From assembly GCA_951812745.1 (NCBI GenBank), contig OX638327.1, positions 806,001 to 870,000 of the forward strand: a stretch of DNA of 64,000 nt. Direction: 5' to 3'. This document shows, piece after piece, positions 8,175-16,413 of this stretch. The DNA is from an uncultured Nitrospirales bacterium. GTDB lineage: Bacteria; Nitrospirota; Nitrospiria; Nitrospirales; UBA8639. Positions within the stretch are counted from its first letter, which is position 1; each line of letters opens with the position of its first letter. The notes under the pieces were generated by a model, which made no database searches, had not been told where the DNA came from, and worked only from the letters and a program-made list of their open reading frames with translations. The position numbers were made by a program, and so were the translations under genes.

Positions 8175-8423
8175 CTACCACACCTCTTTCCCCACGGGTG
8201 GTCCCCAGTCCTGTTCTTCAGGCTGATACCGTTTCGGCATTTTGGCGACCAACGTTTTCAAATCATATCTCCCCCGTACTTTGGTCACGGGTTCGACAAT
8301 AATCCGTCCCTTCCGGATAGAGACATTCACTTCGTCACCCACGTGAATTCGGGCTTCGTCCAAAAGCGTCTTCGTGAACCGAAGCCCCTGACTGTTTCCC
8401 CACTTCTGAACTTTGGTCAACAT
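8175..8423 (-). CDS. mazE: MazE-family antitoxin, AbrB/SpoVT DNA-binding
   Basis: Encodes 82 residues. MLTKVQKWGNSQGLRFTKTL is the signature MazE N-terminal swapped-hairpin DNA-binding domain, followed by a domain with VGDEVNVSIRKGRIIVEPV. The acidic/proline-rich C-terminus (PEEQDWGPPVGKEVW) is the typical toxin-binding arm. The start at 8423 is set by GGGGAGG about 7 nt upstream; longer in-frame readings lack support. It is the first gene of the six-gene reverse transcript ending with purQ, and as an autorepressor it may affect the downstream purine genes too. Confidence 0.92.
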   Translation of the reverse strand: MLTKVQKWGNSQGLRFTKTLLDEARIHVGDEVNVSIRKGRIIVEPVTKVRGRYDLKTLVAKMPKRYQPEEQDWGPPVGKEVW

Positions 8424-8523
8424 CGCCTGCCTCCCCACGTCACGAACTGTATAGCCGAAGTATATCCTCGGATACGTCGAATTGCAATGGTTCACGAGAA
8501 AGGCCGGAGCAGATCGGATTTCA

Positions 8524-8612
8524 CCGGGGTTGTCGGGTTACGCCCTTCGACAAGCCTGTCCTGAGCCTGCCGAAGGGCTCAGGACAGGCGCTTCACTCGG
8601 AATGACAGGAGG
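8524..8612. repeat. composite intergenic repeat with long inverted arms
   Basis: TGTCGGGTTACG is followed by CCCTTCGACAAGCCTGTCCTGAGC, whose reverse complement GGGCTCAGGACAGGC-like arm lies some 20 nt downstream, then AATGACAG. It fills most of the 220 nt between mazE and nusB. Such elements are common dispersed repeats of environmental bacteria. Confidence 0.6.
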
Positions 8613-8646
8613 AGAAACTGCGGGACTAGTCTGCCGGAATCGTTAT

Positions 8647-9132
8647 TCAGGAAGCGAGAGCGTCGCGTTTGGGCTCAAGACGCGCATCGTGTTTAATGAG
8701 TTGATCCAGTATGCCATTGACGAATCGCCGGGTTTCGTCGTCCGCAAAGTTTTTTGCCAATTCGAGGGCTTCGTCCATCGTCACTTTTGCCGGTACGTCA
8801 GGGACCCAGAGCAGTTCATAGATCGCTTGTCGCAATATATTCCGATCCACCACGGGCATGCGATCGACGGTCCAGTTTCGCGCATAGGCGGTAATCAGCT
8901 CATCGAGTTCAACTTGATGCGACCGAACCCCGGTGACCAGTTGGGCCACAAACGTTCGGACCGATTCCGACGCATCACGTTGCGCCCAGAATTGCTCCAG
9001 CCAAAATTCGGTGGACCCGTGAAAATCGCATTGAAACAGAATCTGCAGGGCCAATTCACGCGCATCATGCCGTGTATACCTTCGCTGAGGTTCAGGCGAT
9101 GAGTCTTCCGCTTGTGTCGTATTCGCAGGCAT
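8647..9132 (-). CDS. nusB: transcription antitermination factor NusB
   Basis: A 161-residue all-helical RNA-binding protein that, with NusE (S10), binds boxA of rRNA leaders for antitermination. RRYTRHDARELALQILFQCD is the family opening, and the central VDRNILRQAIYELL and the later ALELAKNFADDETRRFVNGI match NusB throughout. About 18 extra polar N-terminal residues precede the core. It sits 6 nt after ribH, the common ribBA-ribH-nusB order, and is the last gene of that transcript. Confidence 0.95.
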   Translation of the reverse strand: MPANTTQAEDSSPEPQRRYTRHDARELALQILFQCDFHGSTEFWLEQFWAQRDASESVRTFVAQLVTGVRSHQVELDELITAYARNWTVDRMPVVDRNILRQAIYELLWVPDVPAKVTMDEALELAKNFADDETRRFVNGILDQLIKHDARLEPKRDALAS

Positions 9133-9138
9133 TGGTCA

Positions 9139-9639
9139 TTACATCTGCCGGAAGCCGGTCGGCTTTCGATTGATTTCGTGCAGTTCCTTCATCAAGGTTG
9201 CCATCTCGATGGCGGTACACGCGGCTTCCGCGCCCCGGTTGACTTCAGTGGTGCCCGCCCTGGCCAAGGCCTCTTCCACGGTATTGGTGGTCAAGACCCC
9301 GAAGATAACGGGAATACCCGTATCCAACGAAGCCCGGGCAATGCCCCGGCTCATTTCCGCACTGATAAAATCGAAATGAGGGGTCTCGCCTCTGATGACC
9401 GCTCCCAGACAGATCACGGCATCGAACTGTTTGGAGTGGGCCAACTGTCTGGCTACCATTGGGATTTCAAAGGCCCCGGGGACACGAACGACGTGAAGAT
9501 TCTCCTCCGCGGCGCCGTATTTTTTCAGGGTCTCGACCGCAGCGGCTTCCAAACGGCTCGTGACAAATTCGTTGAATTTACTCACCACGATGCCGAATCG
9601 CAGGTCCCGGGCATTCAAATTTCCTTCAGTGGGTTTCAT
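9139..9639 (-). CDS. ribH: 6,7-dimethyl-8-ribityllumazine synthase
   Basis: Condenses 5-amino-6-ribitylaminouracil with dihydroxybutanone phosphate to lumazine in riboflavin synthesis; the family forms pentamers or icosahedral shells. The 166 residues hold VSKFNEFVTSRL, VPGAFEIPMVARQL and the active-site block GAVIRGETPHFDFIS with the catalytic His. Its substrate is made by the upstream ribBA product. A family A palindrome fills the ribBA-ribH gap. The C-terminal ALARAG-x-RGAEAA stretch is conserved. Confidence 0.96.
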   Translation of the reverse strand: MKPTEGNLNARDLRFGIVVSKFNEFVTSRLEAAAVETLKKYGAAEENLHVVRVPGAFEIPMVARQLAHSKQFDAVICLGAVIRGETPHFDFISAEMSRGIARASLDTGIPVIFGVLTTNTVEEALARAGTTEVNRGAEAACTAIEMATLMKELHEINRKPTGFRQM

Positions 9640-9659
9640 GGGAATGTACGGGCGGGGTT

Positions 9660-9695
9660 CCCCCTCACCCTACCCTCTCCCGCCAGGGGAGAGGG
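9660..9695 (-). repeat. GC-rich palindromic repeat, family A (copy 2)
   Basis: CCCTCACCCTACCCTCTCCC then GGGAGAGGG, in reverse orientation. It lies within the ribBA-ribH transcript, where it would form a 9-bp hairpin between the two genes. Confidence 0.8.
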
Positions 9696-9714
9696 TTCTA
9701 TAAGGCATGACTCG

Positions 9715-10920
9715 TTACACGTTATTCAAAATATGACCCAGCTTGCTCTTTTTCGTTCGGAGGTAGTGAACGTTCGTTTCCTGGGGGTCGATTTCAAGGG
9801 GGACACGTTCGACAACCTTCAACCCATATCCTTCAATCCCGACGATTTTTCGTGGGTTATTCGTCATGAGACGGATCTGTCTGAGTCCCAAACTCACCAG
9901 GATTTGCGCACCGATGCCGTAATCCCGCAAGTCCGGCTTAAAGCCCAGCTTGAGATTGGCCTCGACGGTGTCGCTGCCCTGATCCTGGAGTTGATAGGCT
10001 TTGATTTTATTCAGCAGCCCGATGCCCCGCCCCTCCTGATTCAAATACAACAGCACCCCTTTGCCTTCTTTCTCGATGACGGCCATGGCGCGATGAAGCT
10101 GATCGCGACAATCGCACCGCAAGGAACCGAACACGTCCGACGTGAGACAGCCGGAATGCACGCGGACGAGCGCGGGGGATTCGTCGATATGGCCCTTGAC
10201 CAGGGCGATATGCGTGCCGCTATCCAGCTCGTTCTCGAAAACCCAGGCTTCGAAATTTCCGAAAATCGTCGGTAGCTCCGCGCTCACGGATTTTTTGACG
10301 AAGGTCTCGCGTGACAACCGGTATTGAATGAGATCCTTGATGGTAATAAGTTTAATGGCGTGGCGCTTGGCAAATTCCACAAGGTCGGGAACCCTGGCCA
10401 TGGTCCCATCCTCATTCATGATTTCACAAATGACCCCGGCCGGATACCGGCCGGCCAGACGCGCCAGATCGACGGAGCCTTCGGTTTGGCCGGCCCGCTT
10501 GAGCACGCCACCATTATGAGCCCGCAAGGGGAAAATGTGTCCCGGCTTCGTGAAATCTGAGGGTTTACAGGAAAGATCCACGGCCATGCGGATCGTCGTC
10601 GCCCGGTCAGCAGCCGAAATCCCCGTGGTAACGTCCCGTGCCGCATCGATGGACACGGTAAACGCGGTGCCGAACGGCGCGGTATTCGCTGCAGTCTGGG
10701 GATGCAGGTGCAGTTGATCGGCCCGATCGGTCGTCAGGGCCAAACAGATGAGACCTCGGGCGTGTTTGGCCATGAAGTTAATGGCCTCCGGGGTGACGGA
10801 TTCGGCCGCCATCACCAAGTCGCCCTCGTTTTCCCGGTCTTCGTCGTCCACCAGGATCACGAATTTCCCGGCACGAATGTCCTCAAGGGCCTCGTCGATG
10901 GTATTGAAGGCGGTCGTCAT
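9715..10920 (-). CDS. ribBA: bifunctional dihydroxybutanone-phosphate synthase / GTP cyclohydrolase II
   Basis: Makes both precursors of riboflavin. The N-terminal half carries the RibB motifs [19 protein letters not shown] and [11 protein letters not shown]. The C-terminal half carries the GTP cyclohydrolase II Zn site in [17 protein letters not shown] and the catalytic QEGRGIGL. The 401-residue length is typical for the fusion. The ATG at 10920 ([12 protein letters not shown]) is preferred: the upstream GTG at 10938 lies inside a palindromic repeat, whose trailing GAGGGGG sits about 10 nt before the ATG and can serve as the ribosome-binding site. No FMN riboswitch fold is visible in the leader. 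Confidence 0.96.
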   Translation of the reverse strand: MTTAFNTIDEALEDIRAGKFVILVDDEDRENEGDLVMAAESVTPEAINFMAKHARGLICLALTTDRADQLHLHPQTAANTAPFGTAFTVSIDAARDVTTGISAADRATTIRMAVDLSCKPSDFTKPGHIFPLRAHNGGVLKRAGQTEGSVDLARLAGRYPAGVICEIMNEDGTMARVPDLVEFAKRHAIKLITIKDLIQYRLSRETFVKKSVSAELPTIFGNFEAWVFENELDSGTHIALVKGHIDESPALVRVHSGCLTSDVFGSLRCDCRDQLHRAMAVIEKEGKGVLLYLNQEGRGIGLLNKIKAYQLQDQGSDTVEANLKLGFKPDLRDYGIGAQILVSLGLRQIRLMTNNPRKIVGIEGYGLKVVERVPLEIDPQETNVHYLRTKKSKLGHILNNV

Positions 10921-10929
10921 GGATGTAAT

Positions 10930-10966
10930 CCCCCTCACCCCAGCCCTCTCCCACAGGGAGAGGGAG
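10930..10966 (-). repeat. GC-rich palindromic repeat, family A (copy 3), in ribBA leader
   Basis: On the reverse strand CCCTCTCCC, TGT, GGGAGAGGG form a perfect 9-bp hairpin, followed by CTGGGGTGAGGGGG just upstream of the ribBA ATG. It lies between the predicted promoter and the start codon. Confidence 0.8.
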
Positions 10967-10987
10967 AAAAGCGCGGTAACCCTTAGT

Positions 10988-11017
10988 TTTATATGGGGTT
11001 TCTATTCGCCTTGTCAA
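10988..11017 (-). promoter_or_regulatory. sigma-70 promoter of ribBA-ribH-nusB
   Basis: On the reverse strand TTGACA, 18 nt, TATAAA. The predicted start is near 10981, leaving a leader of about 60 nt that contains the family A hairpin. Confidence 0.65.
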
Positions 11018-11053
11018 TGGATAGTCTATGACATACGGCGTGCAAGAGCGTGA

Positions 11054-12262
11054 TTACGGGGTATTCTCATCGATCGACAGACACAAAGACCGGTGAATGC
11101 AGATCACGCTGCCGGTGGCGATCCCCGTCAAGACGACGAAAACGAGAAACCCGCTTGCGTACGTCCCGGTCACGTCCTTTAACAGACCAAACCAGAACGG
11201 GAGACAGAATCCGCCGAGGCCGCCGGCCGCGCCGATGAATCCCGAAGCCGTTCCCATCATGTTCCGGTAGCGCAATGACGCCACCTGAAACACGACCCCG
11301 TTGCCGAAGCCCAAAAGAAGAAGGGTCGTGACGGTTAAGGGAAAAGCCCAGAACGGCGGCGGCAACCACGCCAGGAGAACACACAGCCCCCCGATAGCGG
11401 GAAATCCGATCTGGAGCAGGGTGAGTCCGCCGATCCGGTCGGCCCAATGGCCTCCGACCGGCCTGGCGATACTGCCCGCAAGCCCACATAACGCCGTCAG
11501 CGTCCCGGCAGCGACCATGTCCAAGCCATATTGATCATGAAAAAAAATCGGCAGAAAACTGGAAAACCCGACAAATCCGCCGAACGTCACCCCATAGAAG
11601 AAACACATCCACTGCATGAATCGTTCCTGAAACACCATGTGGAAAGAGGCTGCCAGATTTTTTCTTGATTGGTTGGGCAAAGGGGACTCACGGACGATGA
11701 TCGAAAACACCACGGCCGTAAACAGGACCGGCACAATCATCAGGCCGAACACCCCGTGCCATCCGACGTGGGCCGCAAGATGTGGGGCGAAGAACGTTGC
11801 CAGGAAAACCCCGCTGTTGCCGGTCGCCGCGATACCCATGGCCAGCCCCTGATGTTGCGAGGAGTAGGCGCGGCTTGCGACCGGAAGCGCCACGGCAAAA
11901 CTCGCACCCGCCGCTCCCAGCAAAAGCCCGATCCCGATCATTTGGGCGTAGGTTTGACCGAACAGCCAGCCCAGCACCAATGCCACCACTTCTATCCAGA
12001 GAATGCCGAGCCCTACCCGTTTCGCACCGAACTGATCGGTGAACGGCCCGACCACGATGCGTAACAAGGCCCCGCCGAGTAAAGGGATGGCGACCAACAG
12101 CCCTTTTTGTGTGGCACTCAAAGCGAAATCCTGGGCAATGGCGATGCCCAAGGCGCCGATCAACAGCCAGACGACGAAACTCACTTCGAAGTGGAGCCAG
12201 GCTCCCACTAACGAAGGCCAGTGACCGCTTTTCAGGGCATGCTTGAGCGCGTGCGGAGTCAT
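11054..12262 (-). CDS. MFS transporter of the nitrate/nitrite porter (NNP, NarK-like) family
   Basis: A 402-residue protein with about 12 hydrophobic segments. GPFTDQFGAKRVGLG is the MFS loop 2-3 motif, and the stretch GAAGASFAVALPVASRAYSS followed by GLAMGIAATGNSGV closely follows the NNP family pattern (G-x-x-G-x-S-F-A and GNxG). The likely role is import of nitrate or export/import of nitrite across the inner membrane, which would fit a nitrite-oxidising or nitrate-using organism. An ATG at 12262 is chosen over a TTG two codons earlier; neither has a good ribosome-binding site. It is transcribed away from the rpoH-like gene. Substrate direction cannot be read from sequence. Confidence 0.85.
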   Translation of the reverse strand: MTPHALKHALKSGHWPSLVGAWLHFEVSFVVWLLIGALGIAIAQDFALSATQKGLLVAIPLLGGALLRIVVGPFTDQFGAKRVGLGILWIEVVALVLGWLFGQTYAQMIGIGLLLGAAGASFAVALPVASRAYSSQHQGLAMGIAATGNSGVFLATFFAPHLAAHVGWHGVFGLMIVPVLFTAVVFSIIVRESPLPNQSRKNLAASFHMVFQERFMQWMCFFYGVTFGGFVGFSSFLPIFFHDQYGLDMVAAGTLTALCGLAGSIARPVGGHWADRIGGLTLLQIGFPAIGGLCVLLAWLPPPFWAFPLTVTTLLLLGFGNGVVFQVASLRYRNMMGTASGFIGAAGGLGGFCLPFWFGLLKDVTGTYASGFLVFVVLTGIATGSVICIHRSLCLSIDENTP

Positions 12263-12364
12263 GAGCAAAAGTGCATCAAAAAGGGTACACGAATGAAACG
12301 AGACGTTTTCAAACGACTGCGACTATAAAGCACTGCGATGAACTGTCGCAATTGAAGTCATCTT

Positions 12365-12393
12365 TTGTGATTCCTGTTCCCACGGTTTATAAT
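12365..12393 (+). promoter_or_regulatory. sigma-70 promoter of the rpoH-like gene
   Basis: TTGTGA, 17 nt, then a perfect TATAAT. The start would be near 12400, giving a leader of about 105 nt that contains a family A palindrome. Confidence 0.7.
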
Positions 12394-12445
12394 TTTGCAA
12401 CGATTGTATGAAGTGTGTGTAGGTGGTCTATTATTTGTTGACATT

Positions 12446-12480
12446 CCCCCCTCACCCTACCCTCTCCCGCGGGGAGAGGG
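12446..12480 (-). repeat. GC-rich palindromic repeat, family A (copy 4), in rpoH leader
   Basis: CCCCCTCACCCTACCCTCTCCC then CGGGGAGAGGG, in reverse orientation relative to the gene. It lies 26 nt upstream of the sigma-factor ATG, inside the predicted leader. Confidence 0.8.
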
Positions 12481-12506
12481 AGAAAACTGCATAAATCGAA
12501 AACCTG

Positions 12507-13523
12507 ATGCCTTCTTCCCGTAAAGAAGACGAAAAGCAACTCGAAGAGGAAGAAATTTCTCCTCCGGTCGAGGCTGAACTCTTATTCGATCCCGAGGAGA
12601 AAGCAGATCACTCCGGCGACGTGGCGGAATCCGTCGATGATTCCCAGTCGGAACAATCCGAGAGAACGGATCTTGTTCCCACCACGGCATTGGACCGCTA
12701 CCTCGTCGAGGTCCGTCGCTACCCATTCCTCTCCAAAGAAGAAGAAGTTCAGCTCTTTCACGAATACCGGATGACGGGCAGTCGAGAGGCAGCCGTCAAG
12801 TTGATCCTGGCCAATCTGCGCGTGTCGGTCGCCATCGCCAGAGAATACGCGCATACCGGTGCCGACCAGATGGACCTCATCCAGGAAGGGAACGTCGGCC
12901 TGATGCAGGCCATGAAAAAATTCGACGTGTCCCGCAACGTCCGCTTCTACGCGTATGCCGCCTGGTGGGTCAGGGCCTATATCCTGCGGTACCTGTTGCA
13001 GTCGCATCGCCTGGTGAAGATCGGCACGACGCAGGAGCAGCGAAAACTCTTCTACAACCTGAAAAAGGAAAAAGCCAAACTCGAACGGGAGGGGTTCGTA
13101 CCGGATGCCAAACTCATTGCCGACCGTCTCCATGTACGGGAACGGGATGTGCTGGAAATGGACCAGCGGTTGGGAAGCTGGGAACTCTCCCTTGACCAAC
13201 CCATCAGCAAAGAAAAAGAGGAAGGGACATTTCTCGACTTGCTCCCCGCCCCCACCCCCGCAGTCGACGAAGCTGTCGCCGACAAGGAACTGAAGCTGTT
13301 ATTCCGCAAAAAGCTCGGAGAGTTTTCAAAAACCCTCGACGAGCGCGACGAGGATATCCTGAGGAACCGGCTGCTGTCGGAAACACCGTTGACGCTCGAG
13401 GAAATCGGCCGCAAGTATTCGATCACCAAGGAACGATCTCGGCAATTGGAAGCCAGAATCATCAAGCGGTTACGTGACTTCATGAAAACCGAATTAAAGG
13501 ATTTCGACGCCATACGGGGTTAA
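12507..13523 (+). CDS. rpoH: RpoH-type (sigma-32-like) heat-shock sigma factor
   Basis: A 338-residue sigma-70-family protein. Region 2 reads LIQEGNVGLMQAMKKFDVSR through AYAAWWVRAYILRYLL. It is followed by QRKLFYNLKKEK, matching the RpoH box (Q-R/K-K-L-F-x-N-L-R) that marks sigma-32 proteins. Region 4.2 has the RpoH-like TKERSRQLEARIIKRLRDF in place of the housekeeping ERIRQIE. A strongly acidic 60-residue N-terminal extension is unusual. No clear Shine-Dalgarno precedes the ATG. groES and groEL lie directly downstream on the same strand, so heat-shock control of them by this factor is a reasonable inference. Confidence 0.88.
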   Translation: MPSSRKEDEKQLEEEEISPPVEAELLFDPEEKADHSGDVAESVDDSQSEQSERTDLVPTTALDRYLVEVRRYPFLSKEEEVQLFHEYRMTGSREAAVKLILANLRVSVAIAREYAHTGADQMDLIQEGNVGLMQAMKKFDVSRNVRFYAYAAWWVRAYILRYLLQSHRLVKIGTTQEQRKLFYNLKKEKAKLEREGFVPDAKLIADRLHVRERDVLEMDQRLGSWELSLDQPISKEKEEGTFLDLLPAPTPAVDEAVADKELKLLFRKKLGEFSKTLDERDEDILRNRLLSETPLTLEEIGRKYSITKERSRQLEARIIKRLRDFMKTELKDFDAIRG

Positions 13524-13715
13524 ACCTGCCAATACCCGGATCCCCTGCCGGTTCTCCACTTTTTTTCACTTTCAGACCTTGACTTTCGTCAGACAGGCCT
13601 TACCTGTTGACCTGACCATTGAATGAAATCCGCGAATCCTCGGGATTTCCAAATAATAGCGTACAGTTATCAAGCATCGAGAGCCGAGATTTTAACCAAA
13701 GGAGGAAGTTGTCAC

Positions 13716-14030
13716 ATGGCCACACAAACAAAGGAAAAAGAAGAAAGCAAGGGAACGGCAGCCAAAGGTTTTCTGCCCCTTGGCGACCGCATCTTCGTGA
13801 CGTATACGGAAGAACTCGAACGCACGGCCGGCGGCATTTACGTGCCCGACTCCGCCAGGGAAAAACCCCAACGGGGGACGGTTGAAGGTGCCGGACAAGA
13901 CGTCAAGAACCTGAAAGTCGGCGATCAAGTCCTGTTCGACAAGTATTCCGGAACCAAAATCAGGATTGAAAACGATGATTGCCTGATTCTGAGAGAAGAA
14001 GACATCCTGGGCGTCTTCGTCGATTCCTAA
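13716..14030 (+). CDS. groES: co-chaperonin GroES
   Basis: Encodes 104 residues; the heptameric lid of GroEL. FLPLGDRIFVTYTEELERTAGGIYVPDSAREKP contains the mobile loop that docks on GroEL, and DDCLILREEDILGVF is the usual C-terminus. The start is fixed by AAAGGAGG nine nt before the ATG; the frame upstream is open but unsupported. The N-terminal 15 residues (TQTKEKEESKG) are a short charged extension. No CIRCE operator (TTAGCACTC-N9-GAGTGCTAA) is visible upstream, which fits sigma-32-type and not HrcA-type control. Confidence 0.96.
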   Translation: MATQTKEKEESKGTAAKGFLPLGDRIFVTYTEELERTAGGIYVPDSAREKPQRGTVEGAGQDVKNLKVGDQVLFDKYSGTKIRIENDDCLILREEDILGVFVDS

Positions 14031-14098
14031 CGATTTGATCCATACCACAGAATAAAAATTCAAGAATTACTTTAATTTGATGGAGGAAGATTAAGATT

Positions 14099-15742
14099 AT
14101 GGCAAAGCAGCTATTGTATAGTGACCAAGCCAGGAGCGCGATTCTCCAAGGCGTGAACCAATTGGCCAATGCCGTGAAAGCCACGTTGGGTCCAAAGGGC
14201 CGGAACGCCATTTTGGATAAGAAATTCGGCGCACCCACGATCACCAAAGACGGCGTGACCGTCGCAAAAGAAATCGATCTGAAAGACCCCTATCAAAACA
14301 TGGGGGCCCAGTTGGTCAAGGAAGTGGCCAGCAAAACCAGCGACGTGGCCGGTGACGGCACCACGACCGCCACGGTGTTGGCCCAAGCCATTTTCCGCGA
14401 AGGGGTGAAACACCTCAGCGCCGGGGCGAACCCCATGGAATTGAAACGTGGGATCGAAAAGGCGGTGGAAGTGGCCACCGAGGACTTGAAAGCCCTCAGC
14501 AAGCCCTGTCAAGACAAGAAAGAGATCGGGCAAATCGGCTCCATTTCCGCGAACAACGACTCCACCATCGGCGACCTGATTGCCGAAGCCATGGACAAAG
14601 TCGGAAAAGACGGTGTCATTACCGTTGAGGAAGCCAAGTCCATGAGCACCTCGCTGGACGTGGTCGAAGGCATGCAATTCGACCGCGGGTACATCTCCCC
14701 CTACTTCGTCACCAACGCCGAACGCATGGAAGCCGCCCTCGAAGATGCGTTCCTGCTCATCCACGAAAAGAAAATCAGCGCCATGAAAGACCTGCTCCCC
14801 ATCCTGGAGCAAGTAGCCAAAATGGGCAAACCGCTCGTGATCGTGGCCGAGGACGTCGAGGGTGAAGCCCTGGCGACCCTGGTGGTGAACAAGCTTCGCG
14901 GCACTTTGAACATCGCGGCGGTGAAAGCACCCGGGTTCGGGGATCGCCGGAAGGCCATGTTGGAAGACATCGCCATCCTGACCGGCGGCCAGGTGATTTC
15001 CGAGGAAGTGGGCGTGAAACTGGAGAACGTGAAACTCACGGACCTGGGTCGCGCCAAACGGGTAACCATCGACAAGGACAACACCACGATCGTGGAAGGC
15101 GTCGGCGACCCCAAGAAGATCGAAGCCCGGGTCAAGCAGATCAAGGCGCAAATCGCGGAAACCACGTCGGAATACGATGGCGAGAAACTGCAAGAGCGGT
15201 TGGCGAAGATCGTGGGCGGTGTGGCGGTCATCAACGTCGGGGCCGCGACGGAAACCGAAATGAAAGAGAAGAAAGCCCGCGTCGAAGACGCCTTGCACGC
15301 AACGAAAGCGGCCGTGGAAGAAGGGATCGTCCCCGGCGGCGGCGTGGCGCTGCTCCGGGCCGTTCCCGCCCTGGAAAAAATGCAACTGGAAGGCGATCAA
15401 CAATTCGGCGTCAACATCGTGCGGCGGGCATGCGAAGAGCCGATCCGGCTGATCGCGGAGAACGCCGGCGTCGAAGGCTCGATCGTGGTGGACAAAGTCC
15501 GCAACGCCAAGGCCGCGCACGGGTACAACGCGGCCACGGACGAATACGTGGACCTGGTCGAGGCCGGCGTGATCGATCCGACCAAAGTGACGCGGTGCGC
15601 GTTACAGAATGCCGCGAGCGTCGCCGGGTTGATGCTGACCACCGAGGTCACCGTGACCGATCTGCCCGAAGAGAAAAAAGAACCGGTCGGCGGCATGGGC
15701 GGCCATGACCACGGCATGGGCGGTATGGGCGGCATGATGTAA
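14099..15742 (+). CDS. groEL: chaperonin GroEL
   Basis: A 547-residue chaperonin subunit. It has the ATP site [12 protein letters not shown], the apical-domain stretch [32 protein letters not shown] and the hydrophobic Gly-Met C-terminal tail (GGMGG repeats) with an embedded HDHGMGG. The start [15 protein letters not shown] is typical. GGAGGAAG precedes the ATG. The gap to groES is 68 nt and a strong terminator follows, so groES-groEL form a closed transcription unit. Confidence 0.98.
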   Translation: MAKQLLYSDQARSAILQGVNQLANAVKATLGPKGRNAILDKKFGAPTITKDGVTVAKEIDLKDPYQNMGAQLVKEVASKTSDVAGDGTTTATVLAQAIFREGVKHLSAGANPMELKRGIEKAVEVATEDLKALSKPCQDKKEIGQIGSISANNDSTIGDLIAEAMDKVGKDGVITVEEAKSMSTSLDVVEGMQFDRGYISPYFVTNAERMEAALEDAFLLIHEKKISAMKDLLPILEQVAKMGKPLVIVAEDVEGEALATLVVNKLRGTLNIAAVKAPGFGDRRKAMLEDIAILTGGQVISEEVGVKLENVKLTDLGRAKRVTIDKDNTTIVEGVGDPKKIEARVKQIKAQIAETTSEYDGEKLQERLAKIVGGVAVINVGAATETEMKEKKARVEDALHATKAAVEEGIVPGGGVALLRAVPALEKMQLEGDQQFGVNIVRRACEEPIRLIAENAGVEGSIVVDKVRNAKAAHGYNAATDEYVDLVEAGVIDPTKVTRCALQNAASVAGLMLTTEVTVTDLPEEKKEPVGGMGGHDHGMGGMGGMM

Positions 15743-15769
15743 GAACCCCGAAGCACTGCCGCTTCGCAT

Positions 15770-15812
15770 GGAAGGCCCGGAGGGAATTTTCCCCCGGGCC
15801 TTCGTTTTTTTT
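15770..15812 (+). terminator. rho-independent terminator of groES-groEL
   Basis: GAAGGCCCGG and CCGGGCCTTC pair as a 10-bp stem around AGGGAATTTTCCC, followed by GTTTTTTTT. Confidence 0.9.
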
Positions 15813-15822
15813 GGGGGGAACG

Positions 15823-16187
15823 TTTGGCCTGTACAGGATGGAGGAACCTAACTCAAGCACAGTGCAAGAGATCCTCATCAATGATCCGTCCATGGTCGTG
15901 TGGTGGGGTACGCCACCGAGTGTATCTCTGCACTGATGCGACAGGTACGAGAGAACGGTTTCACACCAACCGATGAGCGCGCCGCCCGCCACGTGCTGCA
16001 GAAACTGATGCAACCATGGACGGAGATACAACCAAGCGAGGCATTACGCAGCACGGCCGAACGGTTGCGCGCAGGGCATCCCTTACGGACAGCGGACGCC
16101 TTGCAACTTGCCGCAGCCATCCAGTGGTGTCAGGGAATTGCAACAGGACAAAGCCTGTTACATTCGGTCGACAACTGCATGATGTGA
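15823..16187 (+). pseudogene. remnant of a VapC-type PIN-domain toxin gene
   Basis: In one frame, bases from about 15826 read LYRMEEPNSSTVQEILI, the segment that follows the first PIN-domain Asp (the usual LVKLY-x-x-E). Near 15905 the match moves to another frame and continues TECISALMRQVRENG to TADALQLAAAIQWC, the diagnostic VapC C-terminal block. The first ten or so codons with the start and first catalytic Asp are missing, and there is a frameshift, so no functional PIN nuclease is expected. No vapB is next to it. It starts right after the groEL terminator, suggesting insertion or decay there. Confidence 0.7.
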
Positions 16188-16413
16188 GCTAGCGAGAGGG
16201 CTTTACTGGGCTTCCTGAGGCATTCTGATCGTATTCGACCTATTATCATGATGTTTGCGGCGAAGAGATTGAACAAGCTGAAATCGTGGCTCTTATTCGG
16301 CCAGAAAAAACAGCGCTATGAAACAAGGTGGAAACGGTCAACGAATGACTGAACACATACAAGGATGACGGCCGCTGTGGGCAGCAGCGGCTCACCACCA
16401 TGGCTGGCCGGAG

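Noticed and set aside
10940-11053. FMN riboswitch searched upstream of ribBA
   Set aside because: The leader is short and holds only the palindromic repeat; no conserved RFN-element sequence is seen.
13540-13700. CIRCE operator searched upstream of groES
   Set aside because: No TTAGCACTC-type inverted repeat is present.
14111-15520. 469-codon frame antisense to groEL
   Set aside because: It mirrors the third-position bias of groEL and has no recognisable domain or start signal.
16248-16350. Short basic 34-codon frame between the vapC remnant and the giant gene
   Set aside because: No ribosome-binding site or other support beyond being open.
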